Shown: positions 52,178 through 60,989, numbered from the stretch's first letter. The stretch: DNA of 64,000 bases from Rhodovarius crocodyli (GCF_004005855.1 NZ_SACL01000013.1:17531-81530), one strand, 5' to 3'. The notes: generated from the letters alone by a model not told the origin. A program made the numbers and translations.

Positions 52178-53131
52178 TCAGTCGGGGCGGAACAGCGCCC
52201 CGCTCCACGCCGCCTGCGCCGTCGCCCGGCACACCGTGGCGATGATGGCGCTGCTGGCCAGCAGAACGGCCCAGCCCAGCACGCCCAGCCCCGGCAGCGG
52301 GTGCGCGGCGATGGCCTGCAGCGTCGCCGCGGCGAAGGCGGCGGTGGGGAAGGTCCAGCCCCACCAGGCCATGGAAAACGGCGCGCGGGCGAATTCCCCC
52401 AGCATGGTCAGGAACACCGCCGCGAAGCCCACCGCCAGCCCGTGGCAGGCGAGCGGCCCGGGCCCAAACCCGCCCGTCAGGGCCGAAAGCGACAGCGCGG
52501 CCGCCGCCGGCGGCGCCAGGAAGATGACCAGCGACGGGCGCAGCAGCGCCGGCAGCGGCGGGCCCATCGCGGCGCGCCCCAGCAGCAGCGGCTGCAGCAG
52601 CGCCCACAGCAGTGCGCCGAGGCCGAAATACATCCAGGACAGCGCCTCGAAGCCCAGCCGCGCGCCGAAGGCCGGGGCCAGCACATTGCCCACCATCGGG
52701 ATCAGCAGGGGCGGCGTCAGCGCCGCGGGCTCACGCGGGGCCAGGATCAGCACCCGCACCGTCCAGGCCGCGATCACCAGATGCATGCCCACCGCCGCCA
52801 GCCATAGCCCGGCGGCAAGCCCGGGCAGATGCGGCGTCAGCCCGCCGGTGACGATCATGAGCCCCACGGTGATGGCCCCGGCAAAGGCGGAGCGCACCGG
52901 ATGGCGCAGATCGGCGGCGAGAGACCCCGGATGACGCAGCGCCCGCACCATGTGCAGCACCGCGATCAGCAGCCAGGCGGCGGTGGCCAGGGCCAGCAGC
53001 CCCTCTCCCACCCAGGCGGGCGCCCCCAGCACGCGGGCGCCCTCTCGCCAGGCCAGGCCGAGCCCGCCCACCCCCATCGGCACCGCGAACAGCGGCAGGG
53101 GCAGGTGGCGCAGGCGCTCGGGGGAATCCAT
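52178..53131 (-). CDS. SLAC1/TehA (TDT) family anion channel or transporter
   Basis: A 317-residue protein with about ten hydrophobic helices. RLRHLPLPLFAVPMGVGGLGLAWR is the family's first-helix motif, and LTMLGEFARAPFSMAWWGWTFPTAAFAAATL near residue 245 is the typical late segment with a helix-breaking Pro. Members include tellurite-resistance TehA, malate transporter Mae1 and plant SLAC1. It is 15 bp downstream of the CoA-ligase gene, so it may move an organic acid that this ligase uses. Confidence 0.85.
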   Translation of the reverse strand: MDSPERLRHLPLPLFAVPMGVGGLGLAWREGARVLGAPAWVGEGLLALATAAWLLIAVLHMVRALRHPGSLAADLRHPVRSAFAGAITVGLMIVTGGLTPHLPGLAAGLWLAAVGMHLVIAAWTVRVLILAPREPAALTPPLLIPMVGNVLAPAFGARLGFEALSWMYFGLGALLWALLQPLLLGRAAMGPPLPALLRPSLVIFLAPPAAAALSLSALTGGFGPGPLACHGLAVGFAAVFLTMLGEFARAPFSMAWWGWTFPTAAFAAATLQAIAAHPLPGLGVLGWAVLLASSAIIATVCRATAQAAWSGALFRPD

Positions 53132-53146
53132 CCCCCGATGATGCGG

Positions 53147-55210
53147 TCAGTCGCCCAGCACCAGCAAGCCGTCCGCGGCGCGTATCCCCTGCCCTTCGGG
53201 CATGACGAACAGCGGGTTGATCTCGGCCTCGACCAGCCTCTCGCCCAGGGCGCCCGCCATGCGGGCAAAGCCCAGCACCGCCTGCCGCAATGCCGCGACG
53301 TCCGCGACCGGCGCGCCGCGATAGCCTTCCAGCAGCGGCCGGGTCTTCAGCTCCGCCAGCATGGCATCGACATCGCTCTCGGCCAGCGGCAGCAGGCGCA
53401 TGGCGGTGTCCTTGATCAGCTCCGCCGTGACGCCGCCCATGCCGAGCAGGATGGCCGGGCCCAGCTGCGGGTCGCGGACGAAGCCCAGGATCATCTCCAC
53501 CCCGCCGCGCGCCATTTCCTGCACCAGCAGCCCCTCGGGCTCGGGCGCGCCCTGGGCCTTCAGCCGGACGAGCATGGCCGCCGCCTCGGCGGCGACATCG
53601 GCGGGGTCCAGGTTCACCTTGACCGCGCCGAGTTCGCTCTTGTGCAGGATCTGGCGCGACAGAACCTTCAACACCACCCGCCCGCCGAGCGTCGCGGCGG
53701 CACGGCCGGCTTCCTCGGGGGTGGCCGCGATGATCTCGCGCACCGGCGTGATGCCGTATCCGGCGAACAGCGCCTTGGCCTCGGCCTCATTCGCGGGGCC
53801 GGCCGGCAGCGTCGTCACGGCGGGTGCGGGGGCTACAGGGATCGGCGGCACCCCGCGCGGCAGCATCGCCTCCAGCACCGAGGCGCAGGATTCCGGGGAG
53901 GCCAGCGCCGGAATGCCCCGGCTGTTCAGCGCGCGCAGCACATGCGGCGCGTGCGGGCTGACATAGGCCAGGATCGGCTTGTCGCTTTCGGCCTGGCATT
54001 CGAACAGCGCATCGGCCACCAGCTCCGGCTGCGCGAGGGCGGAGGACCCCACGATGGTGATCAGCGCGTCATAGCTGGGGCTGTCCAGCAGCGCGCGCAG
54101 CGAGGTGCGCAGCAGCTTGGGCTGCAGCCCCGCCAGCGTGACGTCCACCGGGTTGCGGTCATGCGCCGCCTGGCCGCTGTCGCCCACCACCGAAAGGCGT
54201 TCCACCGTCGCGGCATCGGGCACCGGCAGGTCGAAGCCCGCCAGCCCGCAGGCATCGGCCACCAGCGTGCCCGCCCCGCCCGTGGAGGTCAGCACCGCCA
54301 CCCGCCGCCCCGAAAGCCGCCGCCCGCAGGCCAGCGCGCCGGGGATGTCCAGCAGGTCCGAGAACACCTGGGCGCGGATGACGCCGAGTTGCTGGAAGAA
54401 AGCATCATACAGCCGGTCCGGGCCAGCGAGCGCCCCGGTGTGGGAGGCCGCCGAGCGCGCGCCCGATTCCGAGCGCCCGACCTTGAACACCACGATGGGC
54501 TTGTTCGCTTCGGCCGCGCGGCGGGCGGCGGCGCGGAAGGCATCCGGGCGGCGCAGACCTTCCATATACACCGCGATCACATCGGTCTCGGCGTCGTCCA
54601 CCAGCAGGTCGATCATGTCCGCGCTGTCGATATCGGCCTCATTGCCGGTGCTGAGCAGCTTGGCGAAGCCGATGCCGCGATCCGCCGCGCGCGACAGCAG
54701 CGAACCCAGAATGCCGCCCGATTGCGACACCAGGGAAATCCGGCCCGGCGGCAGTTCGCCGACCTCCAGCGCGCCGGATGCCGACAGGGTGATGCGGTCC
54801 GACAGGTTCACGAGCCCGATGGTGTTCGGCCCCAGCAGCCGCATGGAACCGGCCGCTTCCTTCAGCGCGGCCTGGCGCGCGGCCCCTTCGGGGCTTGCCT
54901 CGCCATAGCCGGAGGCCAGCACGATCGCCGCCGCCGTGCCGCGTGCCGCGAGGTCGCGCACCGCGGCCTCCGCGCGCTCGGGGCCGAGCAGGATGAGGCC
55001 GACATCCGGTGCCTCAGGCAGGGAGGCGATGTCGGGGTAGCAGCGCAGATCCCCGATCGCGTCCGCGCGCGGGTTCACCGGGTACACCGCGCCCGAGAAC
55101 CCGTGCTTCATCAGGTAGCCCACCGGCCGGCCCGTCATTTTCGACGGGTCCGCCGAGGCGCCGACGACCGCGACGCTGCGCGGCTTCAGCAGGACATCCA
55201 GCGCGCCCAT
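53147..55210 (-). CDS. Acetate--CoA ligase (ADP-forming) family, fused alpha-beta
   Basis: A 687-residue NDP-forming acyl-CoA synthetase. Residues 1-450 hold the CoA-binding and ligase-CoA domains (RSVAVVGASADPSKMTGRPVGYL; LVSQSGGILGSLL). The phospho-relay His257 is in SAASHTGALAG. Residues 470-687 are an ATP-grasp domain with GRVVLKVLSRQILHKSELGAV. It interconverts acyl-CoA plus ADP and the acid plus ATP. ATG 55210 shares one base with the enoyl-CoA hydratase stop; GTG 55213 is possible. The substrate is unknown but the operon suggests a branched or unsaturated acid. Confidence 0.92.
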   Translation of the reverse strand: MGALDVLLKPRSVAVVGASADPSKMTGRPVGYLMKHGFSGAVYPVNPRADAIGDLRCYPDIASLPEAPDVGLILLGPERAEAAVRDLAARGTAAAIVLASGYGEASPEGAARQAALKEAAGSMRLLGPNTIGLVNLSDRITLSASGALEVGELPPGRISLVSQSGGILGSLLSRAADRGIGFAKLLSTGNEADIDSADMIDLLVDDAETDVIAVYMEGLRRPDAFRAAARRAAEANKPIVVFKVGRSESGARSAASHTGALAGPDRLYDAFFQQLGVIRAQVFSDLLDIPGALACGRRLSGRRVAVLTSTGGAGTLVADACGLAGFDLPVPDAATVERLSVVGDSGQAAHDRNPVDVTLAGLQPKLLRTSLRALLDSPSYDALITIVGSSALAQPELVADALFECQAESDKPILAYVSPHAPHVLRALNSRGIPALASPESCASVLEAMLPRGVPPIPVAPAPAVTTLPAGPANEAEAKALFAGYGITPVREIIAATPEEAGRAAATLGGRVVLKVLSRQILHKSELGAVKVNLDPADVAAEAAAMLVRLKAQGAPEPEGLLVQEMARGGVEMILGFVRDPQLGPAILLGMGGVTAELIKDTAMRLLPLAESDVDAMLAELKTRPLLEGYRGAPVADVAALRQAVLGFARMAGALGERLVEAEINPLFVMPEGQGIRAADGLLVLGD

Positions 55211-56013
55211 CACTTCGGCTCCCTCGGGCGATCCAGCTTGGCCAGAAACGCCGTGACGGAATCGCGGTGTTCCTGGGTCGAGTAGCAGATGGCCTGGGCC
55301 TGGCTGCCGAGCGAGAACACATCCTCCATCGAGGTCTCGAAGGATTGGTTCATCGTGGTCTTGGCCAGCGCCAGGGCCGCGAGCGAGCCGGCCGAGAGCT
55401 CTTTCGCCCAGGCCTTGGCCTCATCCAACAACGTGTCGTGCGGCACCACGCGCTCGATCATGTTGATGGCCAGCGCCTCGGCCCCGGTCAGGCGGCGGCC
55501 GGTGAAGACCAGTTCCTTCGCGCGGGCCAGACCCACGCGGCGGGGCAGGAAATACATGCCCCCGCCATCGGGGATGAGCCCGCGCTGGATGTAGCTCATG
55601 GTCAGCATCGCGCTGTCGGAGGCCATGACGAAGTCGCAGCACAACGCGAGGTCGCAGCCCAACCCCGTGGCCGCGCCGTTCACCGCCGCGATCGTCACCT
55701 TGGGCAGGTTGTGCAGCATGGAGATCGCGTGGTGGGTGCGCTGCTGCCGGCGCCAGCCGTTGATGGCGACAGAGCCCGGGGGCGCCTCCATGCGGGCGCG
55801 CATGCCCTTCACGTCACCGCCCGCGCAGAAGCCCTTGCCCTCGCCGGTCACGACCAGGGCGCGGATCGCGTCATCGCGGCTGACGCGGTCGATGATCGCC
55901 ATCATCTCGCTGCGCATCGCGTCGTCGATGGCGTTGCGCACCTCGGGGCGGTTGAGGCGCATGATGGCGATGCCATCCTCGACATCCAGCAGGATGGCGG
56001 GTTTGTCGGACAT
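55210..56013 (-). CDS. Enoyl-CoA hydratase/isomerase family protein
   Basis: A 267-residue crotonase-fold enzyme. The oxyanion-hole segments are AGGDVKGMRARM and NGAATGLGCDLALCCD. The usual second Glu is replaced by an Asp-rich IPDGGGMYFLPRRVG, where Asp or Glu would activate water. MRLNRPEVRNAIDDAMRSEM is the family N-terminus. It hydrates or isomerises an enoyl-CoA. It begins 12 bp after the TctC gene and shares one base with the CoA ligase. Confidence 0.9.
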   Translation of the reverse strand: MSDKPAILLDVEDGIAIMRLNRPEVRNAIDDAMRSEMMAIIDRVSRDDAIRALVVTGEGKGFCAGGDVKGMRARMEAPPGSVAINGWRRQQRTHHAISMLHNLPKVTIAAVNGAATGLGCDLALCCDFVMASDSAMLTMSYIQRGLIPDGGGMYFLPRRVGLARAKELVFTGRRLTGAEALAINMIERVVPHDTLLDEAKAWAKELSAGSLAALALAKTTMNQSFETSMEDVFSLGSQAQAICYSTQEHRDSVTAFLAKLDRPREPK

Positions 56014-56025
56014 GAGTGTCTCCGG

Positions 56026-56991
56026 TCAGTCGGCGGTGATGCGGGCGGCGCGGATCACGGCGCCCCAGCGCTCGCGCTCGGAAGCGACGAAGCGGGCGAA
56101 ATCGTCGGGGGTGGGGCTCGGCTCGGGCTCCAGCCCCTGTTCCAGCAGGCGGCGGCGCACATCGGGCTCGGCCAGGGTGGCGTTCAACGCGGCATGCACC
56201 GCGTTGACGGCGGCAGCCGGCGTGCCGCCCGTGGCGGACAGGCCGAACCAGGTCGCGCTGTCGATCTGCGGGAAGCCCTGCTCGACCGATGTCGTGAGGT
56301 TCGGCAGCAGGTCGATGCGCCGGGCGGCCGCCAGCGCGATGCCGCGCAGCGTGCCCGCCTGCAGGAAGGGCTGCAGCGGCGCGGCGGCGTTGGAGATGAA
56401 GTCCACCCGCCCCGCGATCACGTCCTGCAGCGCGGGGCCGGTGCCGCGATAGGGCACATGCTCCAGCTCGATGCCCAGCACCTGGCCGATCAGCGCGCCC
56501 GTCACATGGCCGGTCGTGCCCACGCCGGGGCTGGCATAGGACATGGGCTGGCGCCGGCTTTTGCCCAGCGCCTGGAACTCGCGCAGGTTGGTCGCGCCGA
56601 GCGAGGGGTTGATCGCGATGACCGCGGGCGAGGCCCCGATATAGCCGATATGGGCGAAGCCGCGGTTCACGTCATAGGGCACGCGCGGCTGGATCAGGCC
56701 GGAGGAGACGAAGCTGCCGCTGCCGGTCAGCAGCAGGGTGTGGCCGTCGGGCGGCGCACTCGCCACCACCTCATTGCCCAGGATGCCGCCGGCGCCGCCG
56801 CGGTTCTCCACCACCACCGGCTGACCCAGGCGCTGGCCCAGGCTCTCGGTCAGGATACGGCCGATGATGTCGTTGGAGCCGCCGGCGGCGAAGGGGATCA
56901 CGAGCCGGATCGGGCGCGACGGGAATGACTGCGCCCGCGCGGCGGCGGGCAATGCCAGCAGCGGCAGGGCAAGGGCGTGGCGGCGACGCAT
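56026..56991 (-). CDS. Tripartite tricarboxylate transporter binding protein (Bug/TctC)
   Basis: The third Bug protein, 321 residues. The signal peptide MRRRHALALPLLALPAAARAQ precedes SFPSRPIRLVIPFAAGGSNDIIGRIL. The ligand region has PPDGHTLLLTGSG and HVPYRGTGPALQDVIAGRVD. The start at 56991 is supported by GAGGAGG six bases upstream. It leads the acyl-CoA operon and is divergent from the LysR gene 111 bp away. As with the others, no TctA/TctB gene is in the window. Confidence 0.92.
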   Translation of the reverse strand: MRRRHALALPLLALPAAARAQSFPSRPIRLVIPFAAGGSNDIIGRILTESLGQRLGQPVVVENRGGAGGILGNEVVASAPPDGHTLLLTGSGSFVSSGLIQPRVPYDVNRGFAHIGYIGASPAVIAINPSLGATNLREFQALGKSRRQPMSYASPGVGTTGHVTGALIGQVLGIELEHVPYRGTGPALQDVIAGRVDFISNAAAPLQPFLQAGTLRGIALAAARRIDLLPNLTTSVEQGFPQIDSATWFGLSATGGTPAAAVNAVHAALNATLAEPDVRRRLLEQGLEPEPSPTPDDFARFVASERERWGAVIRAARITAD

Positions 56992-57102
56992 GGTTTCCTC
57001 CTCGCAGCTTCGGGCTGCGTTGGCCCAAGCGGTAGGCCCGCCGGGGGTGCAAGGGAAGCGTCGCAATTCTTGCCCTACCCCAACACTACGTTATGCTGCG
57101 GC

Positions 57103-57948
57103 ATGACACTGCCACCCGGAATGCCCCCTTTGGGCGCCTTGTCCGCCTTCGCCCTGGTGGCCGAGACCGGCAGCCTGACCGCCGCCGCCCGCGCCCTGAA
57201 CGTGACCCAGCCCGCCATCAGCCGGCGCCTGCGGGAGCTGGAGGCGATGCTGGGCGTCGCGCTTGTCCAGCGCGGGGCCAATTCCCTGCGGCTGACGGAG
57301 GCCGGCACGCGCTATGCGGCCAGCCTGTCCGAGGCCTTCGGGATGATCCGGCGCGCGACCTCCGCGCTGGCCCGGGCGCGAGGGCCCTTCCGCGTGCGCG
57401 CCTATACCACCTGGGCACGGCACTGGCTGATCCCGCGCCTGCCGCGCTTCCAGGCGCTGCACCCGGAACTGACGATCGAGGTGGTGGCCAGCATCGCGCC
57501 CGTGGATTTCGGGCGCGAGGCGGTGGACGCGGCCATCCGCTCCGGCCCCGGCGACACGCCGCCCGCGCCGGGCGCCATCCGGCTGCAGGCCATCACGGTC
57601 GCGCCCTTCGCGGCACGCGGCGCCAAGGGCGACAGCCTGCTGGGCGGCAGGGCACGCCCCGATGACTGGGCACGCTGGCACGCCGCCACCGGCCGGCCCG
57701 CGCCGTCGGCCCCGCCGCTGCTGTTCGAAAGCACGACATTGGCGATCCAGGCCGCGATCGAGGGGCTGGGCAGCGTGATCTGCCCGCCGGAATTCGTCGA
57801 GGCGGACCTGCGCGCGCGCCGCCTGCGCGCCCTGCCCGGCGGTGCCGTGGCGATGAGCGAGCATTACTGGCTGCTGCTGCCGCCGGGCCCTGTACTGCCC
57901 GAGGCACGGGCCTTCGCGGATTGGCTGCTGGCCGAGACGCGGGCGTGA
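57103..57948 (+). CDS. LysR-family regulator
   Basis: A 281-residue LysR regulator of the GcvA-like type. The DNA-binding domain is GALSAFALVAETGSLTAAARALNVTQPAISRRLRELEAMLG (residues 10-50). FRVRAYTTWARHWLIPRLPRFQALHPELTIEV begins the effector domain. At 281 residues it is shorter than the usual 300. It is divergent from the TctC/enoyl-CoA hydratase/CoA-ligase operon and is its likely regulator. The 111-bp gap between them shows AACACTACGTTATGCTG near the LysR start but no clear palindrome was found. Confidence 0.88.
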   Translation: MTLPPGMPPLGALSAFALVAETGSLTAAARALNVTQPAISRRLRELEAMLGVALVQRGANSLRLTEAGTRYAASLSEAFGMIRRATSALARARGPFRVRAYTTWARHWLIPRLPRFQALHPELTIEVVASIAPVDFGREAVDAAIRSGPGDTPPAPGAIRLQAITVAPFAARGAKGDSLLGGRARPDDWARWHAATGRPAPSAPPLLFESTTLAIQAAIEGLGSVICPPEFVEADLRARRLRALPGGAVAMSEHYWLLLPPGPVLPEARAFADWLLAETRA

Positions 57949-57994
57949 CGTTTACGCGTTGTCATTCAGTTAGGGTTAAGGCAGGAAGCCACAC

Positions 57995-59191
57995 ATGAAC
58001 ACTTCGTCACGTGCCCTCTCGGTCTTCCGCCAGTTGCTGGACAGCTCCGCCGGCGGCGGGCTCGTATTGATGGCGGCCGGCGCGCTCGCGATCGTCATTG
58101 CCAACTCGCCGCTCTCCCAGGGCTATCACGACCTGCTGCACGCCAAGCTCGGCCCGCTGTCGGTCGAGTACTGGATCAATGACGGGCTGATGGTGCTGTT
58201 CTTCCTGCTCGTCGGGCTTGAGATCAAGCGCGAGATGCTGGACGGCCAGCTGGCGAATTGGGGCCGGCGCATCCTGCCGGGCGTGGGCGCGCTGGGCGGC
58301 ATGCTGGTGCCCGGCCTGATCTATGCCGGGCTGAACCATGCGGACCCGGTGGCGATGCGCGGCTGGGCCATCCCGACGGCCACCGACATCGCCTTCGCCC
58401 TGGCCGTGCTGTCGCTCGCGGGGCCGCGCGTGCCGGCCTCGCTCAAGGTGTTCCTGATGGCGCTGGCCGTGATCGACGACCTGGGCGCCATCGTCATCAT
58501 CGCGCTGTTCTATACCGAAAGCCTGTCCCTGCCGGATCTGCTGGGTGCCGCCGTGGTGCTGGGCGCGCTGATCGCGCTGAACCGCGCGGGGGTGCTGCGG
58601 CTGTGGCCCTACATGCTGCTCGGCGTCGCGCTGTGGGTGCTGGTGTTCCGCTCGGGCATCCATGCCACCATCGCGGGCGTGCTGCTGGCGCTGTGCATTC
58701 CCCTGCGCATGCGCCCGGGCGCCAAGGAGGATGCCGAGAACTCGCCGCTGCACCGGCTGGAGCACCGCCTGCATGTGCCGGTCAGCTTCTTCATCATGCC
58801 CATCTTCGGCCTGGCCAATGCGGGCGTGGCGCTGGGCGGCATGGGCTGGGACAGCCTGATCCATCCGGTGACGGCCGGCGTCACCCTGGGCCTGCTGGCG
58901 GGCAAGGTGGTGGGCGTGTTCGGCGCGGTGGTGGTGCTGGTCAAGACCGGGCTGGTGCCCATGCCGCGCTATGCCAGCTGGCCCCAGGTGCTGGGTGTCG
59001 CGCTGCTGTGCGGCATCGGCTTCACCATGTCCCTGTTCGTGGGCGGGCTCGCCTTCAGCAGCAGCCCGGAGCGGCTGGACGAGGTGAAGCTCGGCATCCT
59101 CGTGGGCTCGGGCCTGGCGGGGTTGCTGGGCTGGGCGGTGCTGCGCTTCGCCCAGCCGCGCGGTCAGATGCCCGACCACGCCCGCCAATAG
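57995..59191 (+). CDS. nhaA: Na+/H+ antiporter NhaA
   Basis: A 398-residue inner-membrane antiporter that exchanges sodium for protons at high pH. The ion-binding aspartates Asp161-Asp162 lie in ALAVIDDLGAIVIIALFY, and Asp131 is in TATDIAFALAVLSL. About eleven to twelve spans are visible. NDGLMVLFFLLVGLEIKREMLDG is the family hallmark. A GCAGGAAG ribosome site precedes the ATG. The 3' end overlaps the convergent nitroreductase gene by 28 bp. Confidence 0.94.
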   Translation: MNTSSRALSVFRQLLDSSAGGGLVLMAAGALAIVIANSPLSQGYHDLLHAKLGPLSVEYWINDGLMVLFFLLVGLEIKREMLDGQLANWGRRILPGVGALGGMLVPGLIYAGLNHADPVAMRGWAIPTATDIAFALAVLSLAGPRVPASLKVFLMALAVIDDLGAIVIIALFYTESLSLPDLLGAAVVLGALIALNRAGVLRLWPYMLLGVALWVLVFRSGIHATIAGVLLALCIPLRMRPGAKEDAENSPLHRLEHRLHVPVSFFIMPIFGLANAGVALGGMGWDSLIHPVTAGVTLGLLAGKVVGVFGAVVVLVKTGLVPMPRYASWPQVLGVALLCGIGFTMSLFVGGLAFSSSPERLDEVKLGILVGSGLAGLLGWAVLRFAQPRGQMPDHARQ

Positions 59192-59760
59192 GCGGCAGGC
59201 GCCGGGCGATGCGGCTCGGGCTTCGGCCCGGCCAGCGTGCCCACATGGATGAAGCCCAGCAGCCGGTCGGTCTCGGGGAAGCCCAGCGCCTGCTTCATCT
59301 CGGGGTCCAGCAGCGACGGCGCGGAGGACCAGAAGGTGCCGTAGCCCTGGGCCTCCAGCGCGTGCATCAGGTTCATGATGCCGGCGGCGGCCGAGGCCTC
59401 CTGCTCCCAGACCGGGATCTTGTGGCCATGGCGGATGGCGGCACCCGCGATGATCACGAGCGGCGCGCGCTGGGGCTTGTGCTCCTCCTTCGCCAACGCC
59501 TCGGTGGGTGCATCGGGCATGCGGCGCAACAGGCTGGCCACCATCAGCGCGCCCAGGCGCGCGCGGGCCTCACCCTCGATGGTCACGAAGCGCCAGGGGC
59601 GCAGCATGCCGTGGTCGGGCGCGGTCAGGGCGGCGGAAATCGCCATCTCCAGTTCTGAAACCGACGGGCCGGGTTCCGCCAGCAAGCGGGGCGTGACGGA
59701 GGCACGGGCGAGCATCTGCGTCAGCGCGGCGGGTGCCGCGCCGGTGGTGCCATCTGACAT
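59164..59760 (-). CDS. Nitroreductase family protein
   Basis: A 198-residue FMN-dependent nitroreductase-fold protein of the YdjA-like type. The flavin-binding parts are APDHGMLRPWRFVTIEG, QEASAAAGIMNLMHALEAQGYGTFWSS and the C-terminal LGFIHVGTLAG. YdjA-type enzymes reduce nitro compounds or quinones and lack the extended substrate loop. The start MSDGTT is at 59760. A Fur-like box lies about 115 bp upstream, at 59876-59892. It overlaps the convergent nhaA 3' end by 28 bp. Confidence 0.88.
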   Translation of the reverse strand: MSDGTTGAAPAALTQMLARASVTPRLLAEPGPSVSELEMAISAALTAPDHGMLRPWRFVTIEGEARARLGALMVASLLRRMPDAPTEALAKEEHKPQRAPLVIIAGAAIRHGHKIPVWEQEASAAAGIMNLMHALEAQGYGTFWSSAPSLLDPEMKQALGFPETDRLLGFIHVGTLAGPKPEPHRPAPAAYWRAWSGI

Positions 59761-59875
59761 GTGGGGTTCTTTCGGCAAGAGAAGCGCTGGCTGGCTGTGT
59801 GGGGCAAGGAAAGGCTGGCTGCGCGAGTCGGGCCTAGCCTTTGCCGGTGCGGGGCCCGGTGATGATGTAGATCAA

Positions 59876-59892
59876 TTGCAAACCATTCGCAA
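59876..59892. promoter_or_regulatory. Fur-like palindrome upstream of the nitroreductase
   Basis: TTGCAAACCATTCGCAA has arms TTGCnAA/TTnGCAA that pair at six of seven positions. It resembles alphaproteobacterial Fur-type sites, with TTGC and GCAA ends and AA/TT inside. It sits right behind the stop of the 111-residue gene and 115 bp before the nitroreductase start, so the latter is the only sensible target. The match is by eye. Confidence 0.4.
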
Positions 59893-60228
59893 CTACCCTC
59901 GGGCGCGAAGCACGCCCACCGCCGCGGCCAGATGCGGCAGCGGCACGCCGTGGGCACGGGCATGCCCCTCGGCAAAGGCCTGTCGTTCCAGGGCTTCCAG
60001 CCGGTCCAGGTGGTTCAGCAGGCGCCGTTCGGCACGGGCCGTGCTGGCCGTCTGGCGGCGGAACAAACGCCACAGCGCCAGCAGGTTCACCGCCCAGGGG
60101 TCATAGGCATGCTGGCTGGCGCGGGCGCGAATCGCGGGCGGCAGGGCGTCGAAGGCCGCCCAATCATCGCCGGCCATGCGGCGCCAGCGGCCGGAGCGGC
60201 TGGTGAGGTCGTTGTCGGTGTCGGGCAT
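59893..60228 (-). CDS. Small basic protein of unknown function
   Basis: A 111-residue, Arg/Ala-rich protein without signal peptide or membrane segment. DDWAAFDALPPAIRARASQHAYDPWAVNLLALWRLFRR is the main hydrophobic/helical part, followed by a predicted coiled-coil (RAERRLLNHLDRLEALERQAFAEG). I do not recognise it with certainty; a short alphaproteobacterial DUF is likely. It is divergent from the DUF1826-like gene, with the start 73 bp away across the Zur-like boxes, so both may answer to zinc. Confidence 0.6.
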   Translation of the reverse strand: MPDTDNDLTSRSGRWRRMAGDDWAAFDALPPAIRARASQHAYDPWAVNLLALWRLFRRQTASTARAERRLLNHLDRLEALERQAFAEGHARAHGVPLPHLAAAVGVLRARG

Positions 60229-60238
60229 GCGGCACTCA

Positions 60239-60290
60239 TATATGGAACACTATAACATCTCAAGACTAGTGCGGAACGTTATATTATACC
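60239..60290. promoter_or_regulatory. Two Zur-like boxes in a divergent promoter
   Basis: GTTATATTATACC at 60278-60290 matches the zinc-uptake-regulator core GTTATANTATAAC at all but one position. It lies only 12 bp before the DUF1826-like start, covering the expected promoter. A second site at 60239-60261 ends TATAACATCTC (10 of 11 for the right half), but its left half is weak. Zur represses such genes when zinc is plentiful. The region is strikingly AT-rich against its surroundings. The match is by eye and no zur gene is in the window. Confidence 0.6.
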
Positions 60291-60301
60291 ATGTTGCGGC
60301 C

Positions 60302-60958
60302 ATGCCCGGCTTCCTCGCTGAATCCCTGCCCCCCGACGCCAGCCTCTACCCCGCCCCCGGCACGGCCATCGCCGCCGAGGACGGAGAGGTGCTGCTGACC
60401 ATCCTGCGGCCGGAGGTGAACCTCGCCCTGTGGCACCGCCCCATTCCCGAGGACTTCACGCAGGGCCTGGCACCGCTGCTGGCGCATGCCCCCTTCTGCG
60501 CCGAGGCCGAGGGCATCGTGGGCGAGGCGACGGACCAGCTCGCGGCCCGCCTGCCCTGCCCCGCCCCGCTCGACCTGCTGCTGGACATCCGCAGACTGGC
60601 CGTCGCCTTCTCGGTCCTGGCCGAATGCGACGGCCGGGCCCGGCTGCGGCTGGAGGCCATCACCGGCCCCGGCTGCCCGCGCTGGCACGCCGATGCGGTG
60701 GGGCTGCGCATGCTCTGCACCTATCGCGGCGCGGGAACGCAATGGCTGTGCCGGCAGGGCGGCGCGGCGCTGGCCCGGACCCTGCCTGCGGGGCCGCATC
60801 GCGCGGCGGGGCAGATGGCGCCCGGCACCGTCGCGGTGCTGAAGGGCGAGCGCTTTCCCGGCAATGCCGGGCTCGGCTGCATCCACCGCTCGCCGCCGGC
60901 AGGCGCGGCCCGGCTGCTGCTGTGCATCGACCAGCCGGGGCGGATACCCGTCGCCTAG
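60302..60958 (+). CDS. DUF1826-like protein, probable zinc-responsive gene
   Basis: A 218-residue cytoplasmic protein resembling the DUF1826 family. The C-terminal half holds CPRWHADAVGLRMLCTYRGAGTQWLCRQGG, where the His and Asp would suit metal or 2-oxoglutarate-type binding, and GTVAVLKGERFPGN. Several Cys (FCAEAEG, CPAP, CPRW, CTYRG, CRQGG) add metal potential. The ATG at 60302 lies 12 bp after a strong Zur-like box and lacks a clear ribosome site. In other bacteria DUF1826 genes accompany COG0523 zinc chaperones; none is here. Its role in zinc economy is therefore an inference. Confidence 0.75.
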   Translation: MPGFLAESLPPDASLYPAPGTAIAAEDGEVLLTILRPEVNLALWHRPIPEDFTQGLAPLLAHAPFCAEAEGIVGEATDQLAARLPCPAPLDLLLDIRRLAVAFSVLAECDGRARLRLEAITGPGCPRWHADAVGLRMLCTYRGAGTQWLCRQGGAALARTLPAGPHRAAGQMAPGTVAVLKGERFPGNAGLGCIHRSPPAGAARLLLCIDQPGRIPVA

Positions 60959-60960
60959 AA

Positions 60961-60980
60961 GGCGGGCGGCGCCGCCCGCC
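60961..60980. terminator. Perfect 20-bp palindrome between convergent genes
   Basis: GGCGGGCGGC is followed at once by its reverse complement GCCGCCCGCC. It starts two bases after the DUF1826-like stop and ends nine bases before the tungstate-binding gene stop. The symmetry and position between convergent genes suit a bidirectional terminator, though there are no T-runs. Confidence 0.55.
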
Positions 60981-60989
60981 GCCACGCGG

